DNA from: CAZFIM01 sp964519615
GTDB taxonomy: Bacteria; Chloroflexota; Dehalococcoidia; GIF9; UBA5629
DNA length: 25,311 bases
Direction: 5' to 3'
Assembly (NCBI GenBank): GCA_964519615.1
Contig: CAZFIM010000036.1
Location: 1 to 25,311, forward strand
Shown here: positions 14,189 to 22,659 of the stretch, piece after piece
Position numbering within the stretch: position 1 is the stretch's first letter
How the letters are laid out: each line of letters begins with the position of its first letter
The notes under the pieces: model-generated
Databases searched by the model: none
Told to the model about the DNA's origin: nothing
Seen by the model: the letters and a program-made list of their open reading frames with translations, nothing else
Program-made: the position numbers and the translations under genes

Positions 14189-16393
14189 TTATTGCGGATA
14201 GACGATTACCAGATTATCAAAACCGACAGTAACATTTCCGCCGCTCTGACCTGTTTCAACTGCCAGACTTATTGTTCCCCCCGTAATGGAAGTATCGCTG
14301 AAGCTGTAAAGTTCGATAGCGTTGATATACAGCTCTATCTGTTCTCCCCTGCAGACGATCTTGAGGTGATTGGCAGCCTGTCCTCCTTTTATCTTAGCGG
14401 TATCAGTCAACTCTTTTATTGAAGTGATTTTACCGCTCATCTGCTTTTCAATAATACAGCGGCCTGCGTCAGGATCAATCCTGAAATAGTAGAAGTTATC
14501 AGGGGGATTGGTTTCTTGTTGCCGGAAAATGATCCCCTGATTACCGGCTGGTGATGATAACGTTGCTATATCAACATCAAGTATGAAGTCAGTTACCTGC
14601 CCGATATTCGGATTACTGCCGATGATGATAATCCCCGGCGTTTGAGCTGAGAGTACATATGTTCCGTTTTCATACCTTGCACTTCCTGCTGCGCTGCTGT
14701 TCTCGGTCCAACCTGATGCTGTATTATCGAATGAGTCCCTGTAGATGGTAGTGGTTACCAGAACATCAACGGGTATTTGCTTGGTGCCGCCGTTGGTCTG
14801 GATTTCGATTACTCCGCTGTCTTCAAACCCATAAGGCAGACTTGCCGTATCGATATATACCGTTACAGTTTCTTCTCCATAGGGCACTTTTAATTCCGTG
14901 GGACTGACTGTCAGCCAATTCTTATTTGATGTAATAGAGCCGGTAAGAACCTTGCCGCCGTCATTCGATATGACAATATTTCTGGATGCGCTCTTATCCG
15001 CGGGCCGGACATCTTCAAAAGTAAGTGTCTCGGTATCTATAGTGAGTGACGGTTGTTTGAGTAGTGTGTTTGGTAGTACGGTGCCGGCAATTACCGCAAT
15101 GATAAGAACTATCAGCACCCATTTCAGTTTGCCTATCCAGAATAGCATGGTTCCCACGGTATGTGCTGCGGCTGAAATTATTGCCAGATCAACTGCAATA
15201 TTCGCCCCCCCCCCGTTTGTGTCAATAGTAATATTTCCTGAATCGCGCGTTCCGGCGCTCATGGCGCGGGCATCTACCGTCACGGAAATCACTTTCTCCC
15301 CCGGCTCCATATCCAGAGTTGACGGTACTACATGCAGCCAGGGCTTTGATGGTGCGAGAGAGCCGGTCATTCTTGCGGTTCCGGCATTCATTACTTTTAG
15401 TTGCTTTACATTCTCTTTGCCGGCAACAGTCTTGCTGAAATCGAGACGCTCATTCTCGAGGCTCAGCACTGGTGCCTGGATTTCTATGAGACTCTGTAAA
15501 TCGCGCTGGAGCTCTTCTGCAGAAGAATGTCTTTTATCAATATCGAGCTGAAGAGCTTTGCTGAGGATTTTCTCCAACCCTTGTGAAACCTCGGGGTTTT
15601 TCTCTCTGATGAGAGGAAATACGGGATTGAAATCCTGGCTTTGCGGCCCTTGTCCCTCCAGATATTCTTGTGATATAGGCAAGAATCCGGTGAGCAAATA
15701 ATAAATTGTGGCACCGAGTGCGAAAATATCCGAGCGCAGCTCAGGTTTACCCATCCACTGTTCAGGCGGGGCATAGCCGAATTTGCCCATACCCGCAGTC
15801 CCTCCGGCGGCAATATCACGCAACTCACGTAGAGTGCCGAAATCGATAAACTTAATGATTCCGTCATCAGTGAGCATTACATTTTGCGGACTGATATCGC
15901 GGTGAACAACACCTGCGCGGTGAAGGTAGCTTACCACATCACACATTGCAATACCCCATTTAATCACATCGTCCTCATTAAGCCTTCCCTGATGATCATG
16001 AAATATTTCGCTGAGTGTTTTCCCGCGAATGAATTCTACAATAAGATAATAAAAAGGCCCCTCTACAAAGTGATCCAGTATCATAGCTACATTGGGATGG
16101 CTCAGTTTTGACATCTCAATTGCTTCAGCTTCAAGCTTTCTCAGATCCTCCTCGGATTTCACAGGTTCTTTAACCTGTTTGACTATGCAGAGGCGGTCAG
16201 AGAATTTTGTGTCTTTTGCCGGATAGACATTACCCATTCCTCCGCTGTGGGTCAGTCCTTCTATTTGATAGCGTTGCTGCATAAGTACGCCCGGCTCCAG
16301 CACATCAGTGGAGAAGGGAAAGACGAACCCGCAGTACTGGCATACTTCGTCACCGGGAGTATATGGTTGGTTGCAATTAGGACACGTAGACAT
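14189..16393 (-). CDS. Zinc-ribbon transmembrane Ser/Thr protein kinase with ConA-like sensor domain
   Basis: 734 residues. A zinc ribbon (Cys4, 7, 18, 21) is followed by a Hanks-type kinase domain (about 42-303) with Lys72, alpha-C Glu90, HRDISPQN at 164-171, DFG at 184-186 and APPEQW at 208-213, so it should phosphorylate Ser or Thr. A cytosolic beta-sandwich (308-405) precedes the membrane helix (about 424-440). A second copy of that beta-sandwich (448-546) and a ConA/LamG-like domain (550-734) lie outside. A ligand, perhaps glycan, sensed outside could control the kinase; this is inference. It has a GAGGAAG ribosome site and sits 40 bases after the FHA gene. A run of ten G on the coding strand encodes Gly394-396. 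Confidence 0.93.
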   Translation of the reverse strand: MSTCPNCNQPYTPGDEVCQYCGFVFPFSTDVLEPGVLMQQRYQIEGLTHSGGMGNVYPAKDTKFSDRLCIVKQVKEPVKSEEDLRKLEAEAIEMSKLSHPNVAMILDHFVEGPFYYLIVEFIRGKTLSEIFHDHQGRLNEDDVIKWGIAMCDVVSYLHRAGVVHRDISPQNVMLTDDGIIKFIDFGTLRELRDIAAGGTAGMGKFGYAPPEQWMGKPELRSDIFALGATIYYLLTGFLPISQEYLEGQGPQSQDFNPVFPLIREKNPEVSQGLEKILSKALQLDIDKRHSSAEELQRDLQSLIEIQAPVLSLENERLDFSKTVAGKENVKQLKVMNAGTARMTGSLAPSKPWLHVVPSTLDMEPGEKVISVTVDARAMSAGTRDSGNITIDTNGGGANIAVDLAIISAAAHTVGTMLFWIGKLKWVLIVLIIAVIAGTVLPNTLLKQPSLTIDTETLTFEDVRPADKSASRNIVISNDGGKVLTGSITSNKNWLTVSPTELKVPYGEETVTVYIDTASLPYGFEDSGVIEIQTNGGTKQIPVDVLVTTTIYRDSFDNTASGWTENSSAAGSARYENGTYVLSAQTPGIIIIGSNPNIGQVTDFILDVDIATLSSPAGNQGIIFRQQETNPPDNFYYFRIDPDAGRCIIEKQMSGKITSIKELTDTAKIKGGQAANHLKIVCRGEQIELYINAIELYSFSDTSITGGTISLAVETGQSGGNVTVGFDNLVIVYPQ
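15205..15214. repeat. Ten-base C homopolymer inside the kinase gene
   Basis: Ten consecutive C on the plus strand (G on the coding strand) encode Gly-Gly-Gly in the loop NGGGAN of the cytosolic beta-sandwich. The corresponding loops elsewhere are NGG, without a long homopolymer. The frame is intact in this assembly. Confidence 0.9.
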
Positions 16394-16433
16394 ATTATTA
16401 ATTCTTCCTCATTTTCTCTCGTATATCTATCAG

Positions 16434-17408
16434 CTATCCGGCGGTGAAAGTGAAAAATATCTTTCCCAGAATAATCTCGTCTCCATTATGCAGTTCACAC
16501 GGCCTTTTGGGTAGCAGCCGGGCGCCTTTATTGACGAATGTTCCGTTCACACTGCCCATATCTTCGATAAACCACTTGCCATCCTGATTGTAGATTTTAG
16601 CATGCCGGCGGCTTATATAGCCGTCGCTGTCATCTGGAGTAAGATCGATCTCAGGGAATGAACCTGAGTCTGCGTCCCAGCGGCCTATAGACATTGTCTC
16701 CAGAGTAACCGGAAACTCAATACCTTTTCTGCCGCCGTGTTTGATGGTAAGCTTTGCAAAAAACATTGGCTTTGAAGAAGGTTTTACCTGTACAGTGGGA
16801 GAATCTCCTGCTATTAGAGTGTGCTCGCCTGTCTGTGATACTTGCTGTGGCCGGACGACTACCGTAGGGGTTTCTCCTAATTGTGAACTGCTCGGTGAAG
16901 GTTTAGCGACTTTCATGGTAGGCGGTTCAAACGCGGCCGGTTTAGCCGGTCCGGTGACCACGGTAGGAGGCTCGGGAGTGGAAGCGGGCTGCTGCGGTTT
17001 CTGCCGTTCAACTTTCATGGTAGGCGGTTCAAACGCGGCCGGTTTAGCCGGTCCGGTGACCACGGTAGGAGGCTCGGGAGTGGGAGCGGGCTGCTGCGGC
17101 TTCTGCCTTGCCACTTTCATGGTAGGCGGTTCAAACGCGGCCGGTCTGGCCGGTCCTGTGACCACGGTAGGAGGCTCGGGAGTGGGAGCGGGCTGCTGCG
17201 GCTTCTGCCTTTCAACTTTCATGGTAGGCGGTTCAGCTGTAATCTGTCCGGACTTGAAAACTTCAGTCGGCATATCCGTCATTATACGGCCTGCCTTATT
17301 TATTGCTGAACCTTCGGCTTCTTTCAGTATGGCACCGCATTGTATACAGAGGGCACAGCTATTATCATTATCTGCAAATCCGCAACTAGGACATTTTATC
17401 TTTGACAT
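16434..17408 (-). CDS. Zinc-ribbon FHA-domain protein with Thr-rich tandem repeats
   Basis: 324 residues. A Cys-rich N-terminus (Cys6, 9, 18, 21, 24) forms a zinc ribbon. Residues 60-164 hold three 34-residue repeats with PPTMKV and PPTVVTGP, and related PTVVV and PTVQV motifs follow. A C-terminal FHA domain (about 218-324) has GR at 242-243, SRRH at 266-269 and NGT at 288-290, the residues that read phosphothreonine. FHA proteins recruit pThr partners, and the linker Thr are plausible kinase sites, so intra- or intermolecular docking is likely. A strong AAGGAGG ribosome site is present. Its start overlaps the end of the vWA gene by 23 bases, so the pair is coupled. Confidence 0.93.
   Translation of the reverse strand: MSKIKCPSCGFADNDNSCALCIQCGAILKEAEGSAINKAGRIMTDMPTEVFKSGQITAEPPTMKVERQKPQQPAPTPEPPTVVTGPARPAAFEPPTMKVARQKPQQPAPTPEPPTVVTGPAKPAAFEPPTMKVERQKPQQPASTPEPPTVVTGPAKPAAFEPPTMKVAKPSPSSSQLGETPTVVVRPQQVSQTGEHTLIAGDSPTVQVKPSSKPMFFAKLTIKHGGRKGIEFPVTLETMSIGRWDADSGSFPEIDLTPDDSDGYISRRHAKIYNQDGKWFIEDMGSVNGTFVNKGARLLPKRPCELHNGDEIILGKIFFTFTAG
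16909..17235. repeat. Three 102-bp direct repeats plus a partial fourth in the FHA gene
   Basis: Units begin at 16909, 17011 and 17113, each with ACTTTCATGGTAGGCGGTTC on the plus strand, and a partial copy starts at 17215. Units differ by only a few bases, so copy number may vary by recombination or slippage while the reading frame is kept. Confidence 0.93.
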
Positions 17409-18693
17409 CCTCTTCCTCCTTTACAACAGGTAATTGAATCCCGGGCTCCTCTATTTTAACTGTATGGCTGGCGCCGACTTTCATGGTTTTCATTGCTTCG
17501 GCGGAGATAGTGCCATGTTTATTCAATTCGACTGTTGCATTGTTGATATATGAAGTTAAAGCAGGATTTCCCACTTTTTGCGTTAACATTTGTGCCTGAT
17601 TGAGAATTTTTGTTGCCGCAGCAACATTGCCGGCTTTGGTTTCATTTACTGCCTGACTGATAAGACCTTCAACATTGATTTGATTGAAATAGTTTAATAC
17701 CTCTCTATCAAATTCAGTACACTGATTGCGATCACCGGTATATTCGATAGTGACCTGGCATTTATCCGTGTTCCCCCTTATTCCCAAATTAGGGACATCA
17801 TATTGGACTGAAATAACAGCCTCGGTTACCGGGCCGCTCTTTCTGGAGGGCAAATTCATTTTAATGCCGAAAAGTGAAGTATCGGTAGAACTAAGGCTGT
17901 TAATGTTAAGCGTATAGCTATTATTGTTGTTATCCTGCACGGGATTCAGACGGGTACTATTGGGAAAGATACGATGTACATCACCGAGTTTTACGTTGTT
18001 TCCAAGCTGTATTTGCATGGTGACATTGGTAATGGATGTAGTGCGGGTAAAAGACACCTCATTGTGGAAATGATCTATTATCTGCTCGGGTGACTGAAGA
18101 TGCGTGATATTTCCCATTGTAGAGTCAGATATCATTTTAAGCAGTTCTTCATTGTAACTTGGCCCGATACCAAATGTTGAGATCATGGTTTTAATCTGGG
18201 CTGCTTCCTTTGCAAGAGCAAGACATTTCATTTCGCCCTCGGTTTCACCATCGGTGAGAAGCAATAGTAAATTCAAATGGGATTGTGCTTCGTTCCGATG
18301 CAACTCCGCAATAGCCGCTTCCATTCCTTTAAACATACGCGTACCACTGGCAGGACGTATTTTATCGATAGCTTTTAAAATTGGCTCGGCATTTTCCACC
18401 CGCCCCTGGCTGACCAGCACTTTGGCATCATCGCTGAAAATCACTATCGAGATAAGATCTTCCGGGCTAAGAGATTGGACAATGTATTTGGAAGCGTCAC
18501 GAGCATAATTTATTTTGTCGCCTTTCATAGAAGCACTAACATCAATAAGTATGCCGATATTCAAAGGTAAAGAGCCAAACATAACCGATGTATCCGGTAT
18601 TGTTTTAACAAGTAAATATGCCAGGCTGCCATCGATATTTTCGAGGGCATATCTCCGTGCCGGCTTACATTCCAAACTTAGCGGTACTGCCAT
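17386..18693 (-). CDS. von Willebrand factor A (vWA) domain protein
   Basis: 435 residues, cytosolic, without a signal peptide. Residues 1-40 are a short beta region. The vWA domain (about 43-215) has a complete metal-ion site: DVSAS at 51-55, Thr118 in SGTRMF and Asp148 in LLTDGE. A beta-sandwich and a helical C-terminus follow (NETKAGNVAAATKILNQAQM). MIDAS-type vWA proteins bind partners through Mg-dependent contacts and often act as scaffolds. It overlaps the FHA gene by 23 bases and lies 23 bases after the PP2C gene, which ties it to the phospho-signalling unit. The late motif TMKVGASHTVKI resembles the PTMKV motifs of the FHA protein. Confidence 0.92.
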   Translation of the reverse strand: MAVPLSLECKPARRYALENIDGSLAYLLVKTIPDTSVMFGSLPLNIGILIDVSASMKGDKINYARDASKYIVQSLSPEDLISIVIFSDDAKVLVSQGRVENAEPILKAIDKIRPASGTRMFKGMEAAIAELHRNEAQSHLNLLLLLTDGETEGEMKCLALAKEAAQIKTMISTFGIGPSYNEELLKMISDSTMGNITHLQSPEQIIDHFHNEVSFTRTTSITNVTMQIQLGNNVKLGDVHRIFPNSTRLNPVQDNNNNSYTLNINSLSSTDTSLFGIKMNLPSRKSGPVTEAVISVQYDVPNLGIRGNTDKCQVTIEYTGDRNQCTEFDREVLNYFNQINVEGLISQAVNETKAGNVAAATKILNQAQMLTQKVGNPALTSYINNATVELNKHGTISAEAMKTMKVGASHTVKIEEPGIQLPVVKEEEDVKDKMS

Positions 18694-18716
18694 CTCTAAT
18701 TTCCCTTCCGGTTATA

Positions 18717-19499
18717 CTATTCTGACTTTACCAATACGACGCTGATATTATCAACGCCTCCCAGTAAATTTGCTTCTGCAATTAGCTGTTTACACCCCTG
18801 ATGTAGATCCGTATTTCCTGCAACAACAGTCTGGATTGCTTTGTCGTCTATTAAGCCGTGCAGACCATCCGTACAGAACAATAGTATATCACCGGAAATA
18901 AGCGAAAGACTATCATTATTGGCGATATTTTTATAAGTGTCAATGGAGATATCGGATGATGTGCCCAGAGACCTGTATATTTTATTACGATCGGGATGTG
19001 TTCTGGCCTCTTCCTCAGTGATCATTCCCGCTTTTATCAAATTTGCAACCAGAGAATGATCGTTGGTAAGCCGGATGCTCTCTTTATTCCTGAACAGGTA
19101 AGCCCGGCTGTCGCCCGCATGACCAATGTAGAGATGGTCGTAAATACGTAGTCCGACCGTAACGGTTGTTCCCATGCCTGCTAATTCTGTATTGTTCTGT
19201 GCTAAGGAGTACACGGCATTATTTGCTTGAGTTATAGCATTTACTAATAGCTGTGAATAGTTATTAATCGTGGAACTATTCAACATTATTTCATTGATTA
19301 TCTTGATAATCAGGTCAACCGCTGTACGACTTGCCACCTCCCCCGCTTGATGCCCGCCCATGCCGTCAGCGACAAGATAGAGTCCATAATCGATTGAAGA
19401 ACTTCCATGATTACTATAAACATCCAGAGCATAACAGACATCTTCATTATTCTGTCTTAAAAGGCCTTTGTCGCTTAAATATGCGGAAGAAAACATCAT
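18717..19499 (-). CDS. PP2C-family Ser/Thr protein phosphatase (PrpC/Stp-like)
   Basis: 260 residues, cytosolic, with the usual length for a bacterial PP2C. Motifs are intact: NNED (Asp20), VADGMGGH (Asp45), GHAGDSRAY (126-134), the region ahead of RSLGT (176-180), CTDGLHG (Asp211) and GGVDNISVVLV (Asp250). The four acidic residues bind Mn/Mg. It should remove phosphate from targets of the neighbouring kinase. A start at 19499 gives MMFSS, and the next codon is also ATG. The gene follows the GNAT gene by 42 bases and precedes the vWA gene by 23 bases. Confidence 0.95.
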   Translation of the reverse strand: MMFSSAYLSDKGLLRQNNEDVCYALDVYSNHGSSSIDYGLYLVADGMGGHQAGEVASRTAVDLIIKIINEIMLNSSTINNYSQLLVNAITQANNAVYSLAQNNTELAGMGTTVTVGLRIYDHLYIGHAGDSRAYLFRNKESIRLTNDHSLVANLIKAGMITEEEARTHPDRNKIYRSLGTSSDISIDTYKNIANNDSLSLISGDILLFCTDGLHGLIDDKAIQTVVAGNTDLHQGCKQLIAEANLLGGVDNISVVLVKSE

Positions 19500-19541
19500 A
19501 GTGACCGTATCCTTATGGTATATAACTGCTGTTCTATGTCT

Positions 19542-20714
19542 TTATTTTAAAGGGAGGTCATAAATACGCCAGACCTTATATTTTTCCCCATCAAAAAGTT
19601 CGATAAAGTTGATAATTTTGCTGTTATCTTCCAGCAGCAGAGAAGCTTCCATAATCTTGTAATTATTTTTTAACATACCTTTGGCAACGTCCATAATAAG
19701 GAGTGTGGGTATCCCTGTACCCTGATATTCCGGTATAATGCCGAAAAACATACTACGTACACGCGGTATGTTTCTGCGAATAAGCAGCAATCGCGTTAAG
19801 CGGACTAAATCAGAATCTCCGTACCATTTCCAGCGAGGACGAAGCGCATAAAAGGGATCGGGAATATTTCCCATGACCGCTATGGGCTTTTTACCGATAT
19901 AGGCAAAATAGATAATATCTGCATCGGCGATGATGCTGAGCGAATTAGCAATGACATCCGCATCATCATTCGTTAACGGCAGAAATCCCCAGTTATGAGA
20001 CCACGCTTGATTATAGATATCAACTATGACGCTTACCTCAGATTTTAGATTTTTCAAATCAATACGTCGGGTGGTGACGTCAGGGCTGACTTTTCTAGCC
20101 AGTCTCTTAGCAAACGGCACTGCGCGCGCCAGCAGTTCCTCTGTAACAATGATTTTATGTGCTAAGTAATCTTTGGCTTTAACGAAGCCGTATTTTTCCA
20201 GAAAATGCTGGTAATATGGCGGATTATGCGTCAGCTCTACGGTAGGTGGATATTCAAATCCATCGATAAGAATTCCCTGTCTTTCATGAGTAGCATTAGA
20301 ATACTCACCCGGTCCGCGCATTACGTGCATATCCCGCCTCTTTACCCAGTCACGGGCTTTATCAAGCAGGGCTTTTGCCACTTCGTAATCTTCAATAGTT
20401 TCAAAGAAACCAAAAGAACCGATTTTAGTCTTATGATAATCATTATATTCATGGTTTACGGCGGCAGATATTCTGCCGACTGTGCTACCGTTTTTACGTG
20501 CGAGAAAATGTGTTACTTCAGCACTGCGATGGTAGGGATGACGTGACGTAAGAATGCCTTTAATCCCTAACAGCTTATTCCCCAGAAGGTCGGCGTTGAG
20601 GGGTGGAGTCCAGCACGGATCCTTCCGGTATAGTTCCCATGGAAATTGGACGAACTCCTTTAGTTTAGGACTATCAAGAGGTATTTCCTCAATTATAATA
20701 TCGTTAGGCTGCAT
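19542..20714 (-). CDS. GNAT-family N-acetyltransferase-like protein
   Basis: 390 residues from the ATG at 20714, chosen because AAAAAGGAG lies at ideal spacing. An open frame extends further upstream to 20864 but is not protein-like. The N-terminus, with FPWELYRKDPCWTPPL, is a recurrent feature of a large family of GNAT-like proteins. The C-terminal half has a GNAT core with IIPEYQGTGIPTLL, the acetyl-CoA pyrophosphate loop. The acceptor is unknown. Two GNAT-like lobes may be present. It precedes the PP2C gene by 42 bases and follows fabF by about 170 bases, so it may be co-transcribed with either. No signal or membrane helix was seen. Confidence 0.85.
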   Translation of the reverse strand: MQPNDIIIEEIPLDSPKLKEFVQFPWELYRKDPCWTPPLNADLLGNKLLGIKGILTSRHPYHRSAEVTHFLARKNGSTVGRISAAVNHEYNDYHKTKIGSFGFFETIEDYEVAKALLDKARDWVKRRDMHVMRGPGEYSNATHERQGILIDGFEYPPTVELTHNPPYYQHFLEKYGFVKAKDYLAHKIIVTEELLARAVPFAKRLARKVSPDVTTRRIDLKNLKSEVSVIVDIYNQAWSHNWGFLPLTNDDADVIANSLSIIADADIIYFAYIGKKPIAVMGNIPDPFYALRPRWKWYGDSDLVRLTRLLLIRRNIPRVRSMFFGIIPEYQGTGIPTLLIMDVAKGMLKNNYKIMEASLLLEDNSKIINFIELFDGEKYKVWRIYDLPLK

Positions 20715-20886
20715 AGCACTCCTTTTTAACTTACAGAAATAAATAGTGTCTCTGGTATATAAATAACTATACTTGTTAATATCCTTCGCCAGAAGACCGA
20801 CTGTTGGTATCCAAAGTATAAGAGAATAGCGCTCCTGTTCTCGAAGGAAGCAAAGGAAAACCACCGATATAAATATCTATTTGTAA

Positions 20887-22116
20887 TCATACCACTCTGC
20901 TTAAAGCTATAACGGAATTATGCCCTCCAAAACCGAAAGAATTGGAAATTGCCGTGTTGACTTGGCATTCTCGGGCTTTGTTGGGGACATAATCGAGGTC
21001 GCATTCAGGGTCAGGATTTTCGAGATTTATTGTTGGCGGTATCGCTCCGGTATTTATTGCTTCACAACAGACAATGATTTCGAGTGCGCCTGCTCCACCC
21101 AGCATATGACCGACCATAGATTTGATAGAACTTATTGGAATCCCGTATGCTTTGTTGCCGAATACTTTCTTTATAGCCTTTGTTTCTCCCAGATCATTCA
21201 ACGGTGTTGATGTCCCATGTGCATTAATATAATCGATAGATCGTAGTTTGCCACCGGTTATTGCCCGCTCAATTGCTCTGGCTGCCTGTTCCCCCGTCTC
21301 CAAAGGTTGAGTTATATGAAATGCATCGGAAGTTGAACTATAGCTGACTATTTCAGCGCGTATTCTGGCCTTTCTCGATACGGCGTACTCGTAGTCTTCA
21401 AGTATCAGAACTGCGGATCCCTCACCTATAACAAAGCCGTCTCGCCTGGCATCGAAAGGCCTGGAAGCTTTCTGCGGATCAGGATTTTTAGAAAGTGCAC
21501 CAGCTTGAGAAAACCCCGCAATTCCCAGAGAGGTAACAGCGGCATCACTTCCGCCGGCTATCATCACTTTTGCCTCACCACTCATAATGGTTCTATATGC
21601 GATGCCAATTGCGTCTGTGCCTGTAGCGCAAGAAGAGACAATCCCAAGATTGGGGCCGTGTATGCCCAGTGTAATAGATACGGCACTTGCAGCACTATCT
21701 ACTATCATCATTGGAATAGTAAAGGGGCTGACTCTGGTCGGTCCTCTGGACTGGAGCCTGTCGAATTGTAATAATGCTGTAGAAACACCGCCGATACCGC
21801 TTCCTATGGTAATGCCTGTATCGTTCCTGTTGGTATCATCAATAACCAGATTTGCGTGATCGATTGCCTGTATACAGGCCGATAGTGCGAACTGGGTAAA
21901 CCTGTCGCTATATTTGGCTGTTGCAGGATTCATAAAATCCAGAGGATTGAATCCTTTCACTTCAGCGGCTATTTTTATGGGGTATTCCGATGCATCGAAG
22001 AGAGTAATATAATCCACACCGGATTTTCCTGCAAGTAGATTATTCCAGGTCTCTTTAACATCAAGTCCTAATGGCGTTATTGCTCCATAACCGGTTATTA
22101 CTACTCGATTTCGCAT
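20887..22116 (-). CDS. fabF: 3-oxoacyl-[acyl-carrier-protein] synthase II (FabF)
   Basis: 409 residues, the usual length. It condenses malonyl-ACP with acyl-ACP in fatty acid chain elongation in the cytoplasm. The catalytic triad is complete: Cys163 in SSCATGTDA, His300 in NAHGTSTPLND and His337 in KSMVGHMLGGAGA, with Lys332 nearby. The N-terminal VVITGYGAITPLG is typical. No other fatty acid genes (acpP, fabD, fabG) are in the window, so it may be a stand-alone copy. The ATG at 22116 lacks a strong ribosome site. Involvement with the downstream signalling genes is only positional. Confidence 0.95.
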   Translation of the reverse strand: MRNRVVITGYGAITPLGLDVKETWNNLLAGKSGVDYITLFDASEYPIKIAAEVKGFNPLDFMNPATAKYSDRFTQFALSACIQAIDHANLVIDDTNRNDTGITIGSGIGGVSTALLQFDRLQSRGPTRVSPFTIPMMIVDSAASAVSITLGIHGPNLGIVSSCATGTDAIGIAYRTIMSGEAKVMIAGGSDAAVTSLGIAGFSQAGALSKNPDPQKASRPFDARRDGFVIGEGSAVLILEDYEYAVSRKARIRAEIVSYSSTSDAFHITQPLETGEQAARAIERAITGGKLRSIDYINAHGTSTPLNDLGETKAIKKVFGNKAYGIPISSIKSMVGHMLGGAGALEIIVCCEAINTGAIPPTINLENPDPECDLDYVPNKARECQVNTAISNSFGFGGHNSVIALSRVV

Positions 22117-22659
22117 AAAAATGTATTATCCAAATTCCCGGTAAACAGCAATGTAAACCGATAATGATTAAAACGATGGGACAGCGCGCTACTATTCGTA
22201 GAGATTATTTCAAAAACTCAGGAGGGTGTCAATGAGAAAGCACGAATAACGGCAATACCACAGGCAACGTAATACAAGCGGGAAGTAAAACAATGAAAAT
22301 GCGAACCGGGCTTTAACCGTAAAGCTGGATATTACTTAGGAGATCGTAATCTAGCTTTAGCTTAGAATACTAGCGATAACAGTAAAGTAAGACCAAGAAA
22401 TAATATTCCGAAATATAAATTGACTAAATACATATAATTTTCTATGTCTTTATACTTGACCTTTTATATATAATAGAACGTGAAAACGGATTTTAATGTT
22501 TATTGTTCCGGACTGGTAAGAATATAAGGCTTATTCTGAAATAATTGACTGTTAAAGTTATGTATTTTCGGTCTTGCTGCATATGCTGATTTCTTTTATC
22601 TTTAAAGCATATTATTTGGATTGAAATTTAAAAAAGCTATTTTAGCGCGCGTATGTTTT
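22117..22659. other. Non-coding region between divergent fabF and the histidine kinase gene
   Basis: No gene of normal length is seen. A five-codon open frame (ATG 22232, stop 22247-22249) has a very strong ribosome site AGGAGGGT at 22220-22227. An imperfect stem-loop has arms at 22320-22335 (TAAAGCTGGATATTAC) and 22346-22359 (GTAATCTAGCTTTA) without a T tract. A TATAAT box occurs at 22469-22474 but lacks a good -35. Promoters for both flanking genes probably lie here. Confidence 0.5.

Noticed and set aside
16909..17235. Direct repeats considered as a CRISPR array
   Set aside because: Units are whole 102-bp near-identical copies inside a coding frame, with no unique spacers and no cas genes.
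16741..17433. 230-codon plus-strand frame opposite the FHA gene, rich in Gly, Val and Cys repeats
   Set aside because: It is the antisense reading of the 102-bp repeats. The minus-strand frame has the FHA motifs and the strong ribosome site.
20715..20864. N-terminal extension of the GNAT protein
   Set aside because: The ATG at 20714 has an ideal AAAAAGGAG site and begins the family-like sequence. The extension is not protein-like.
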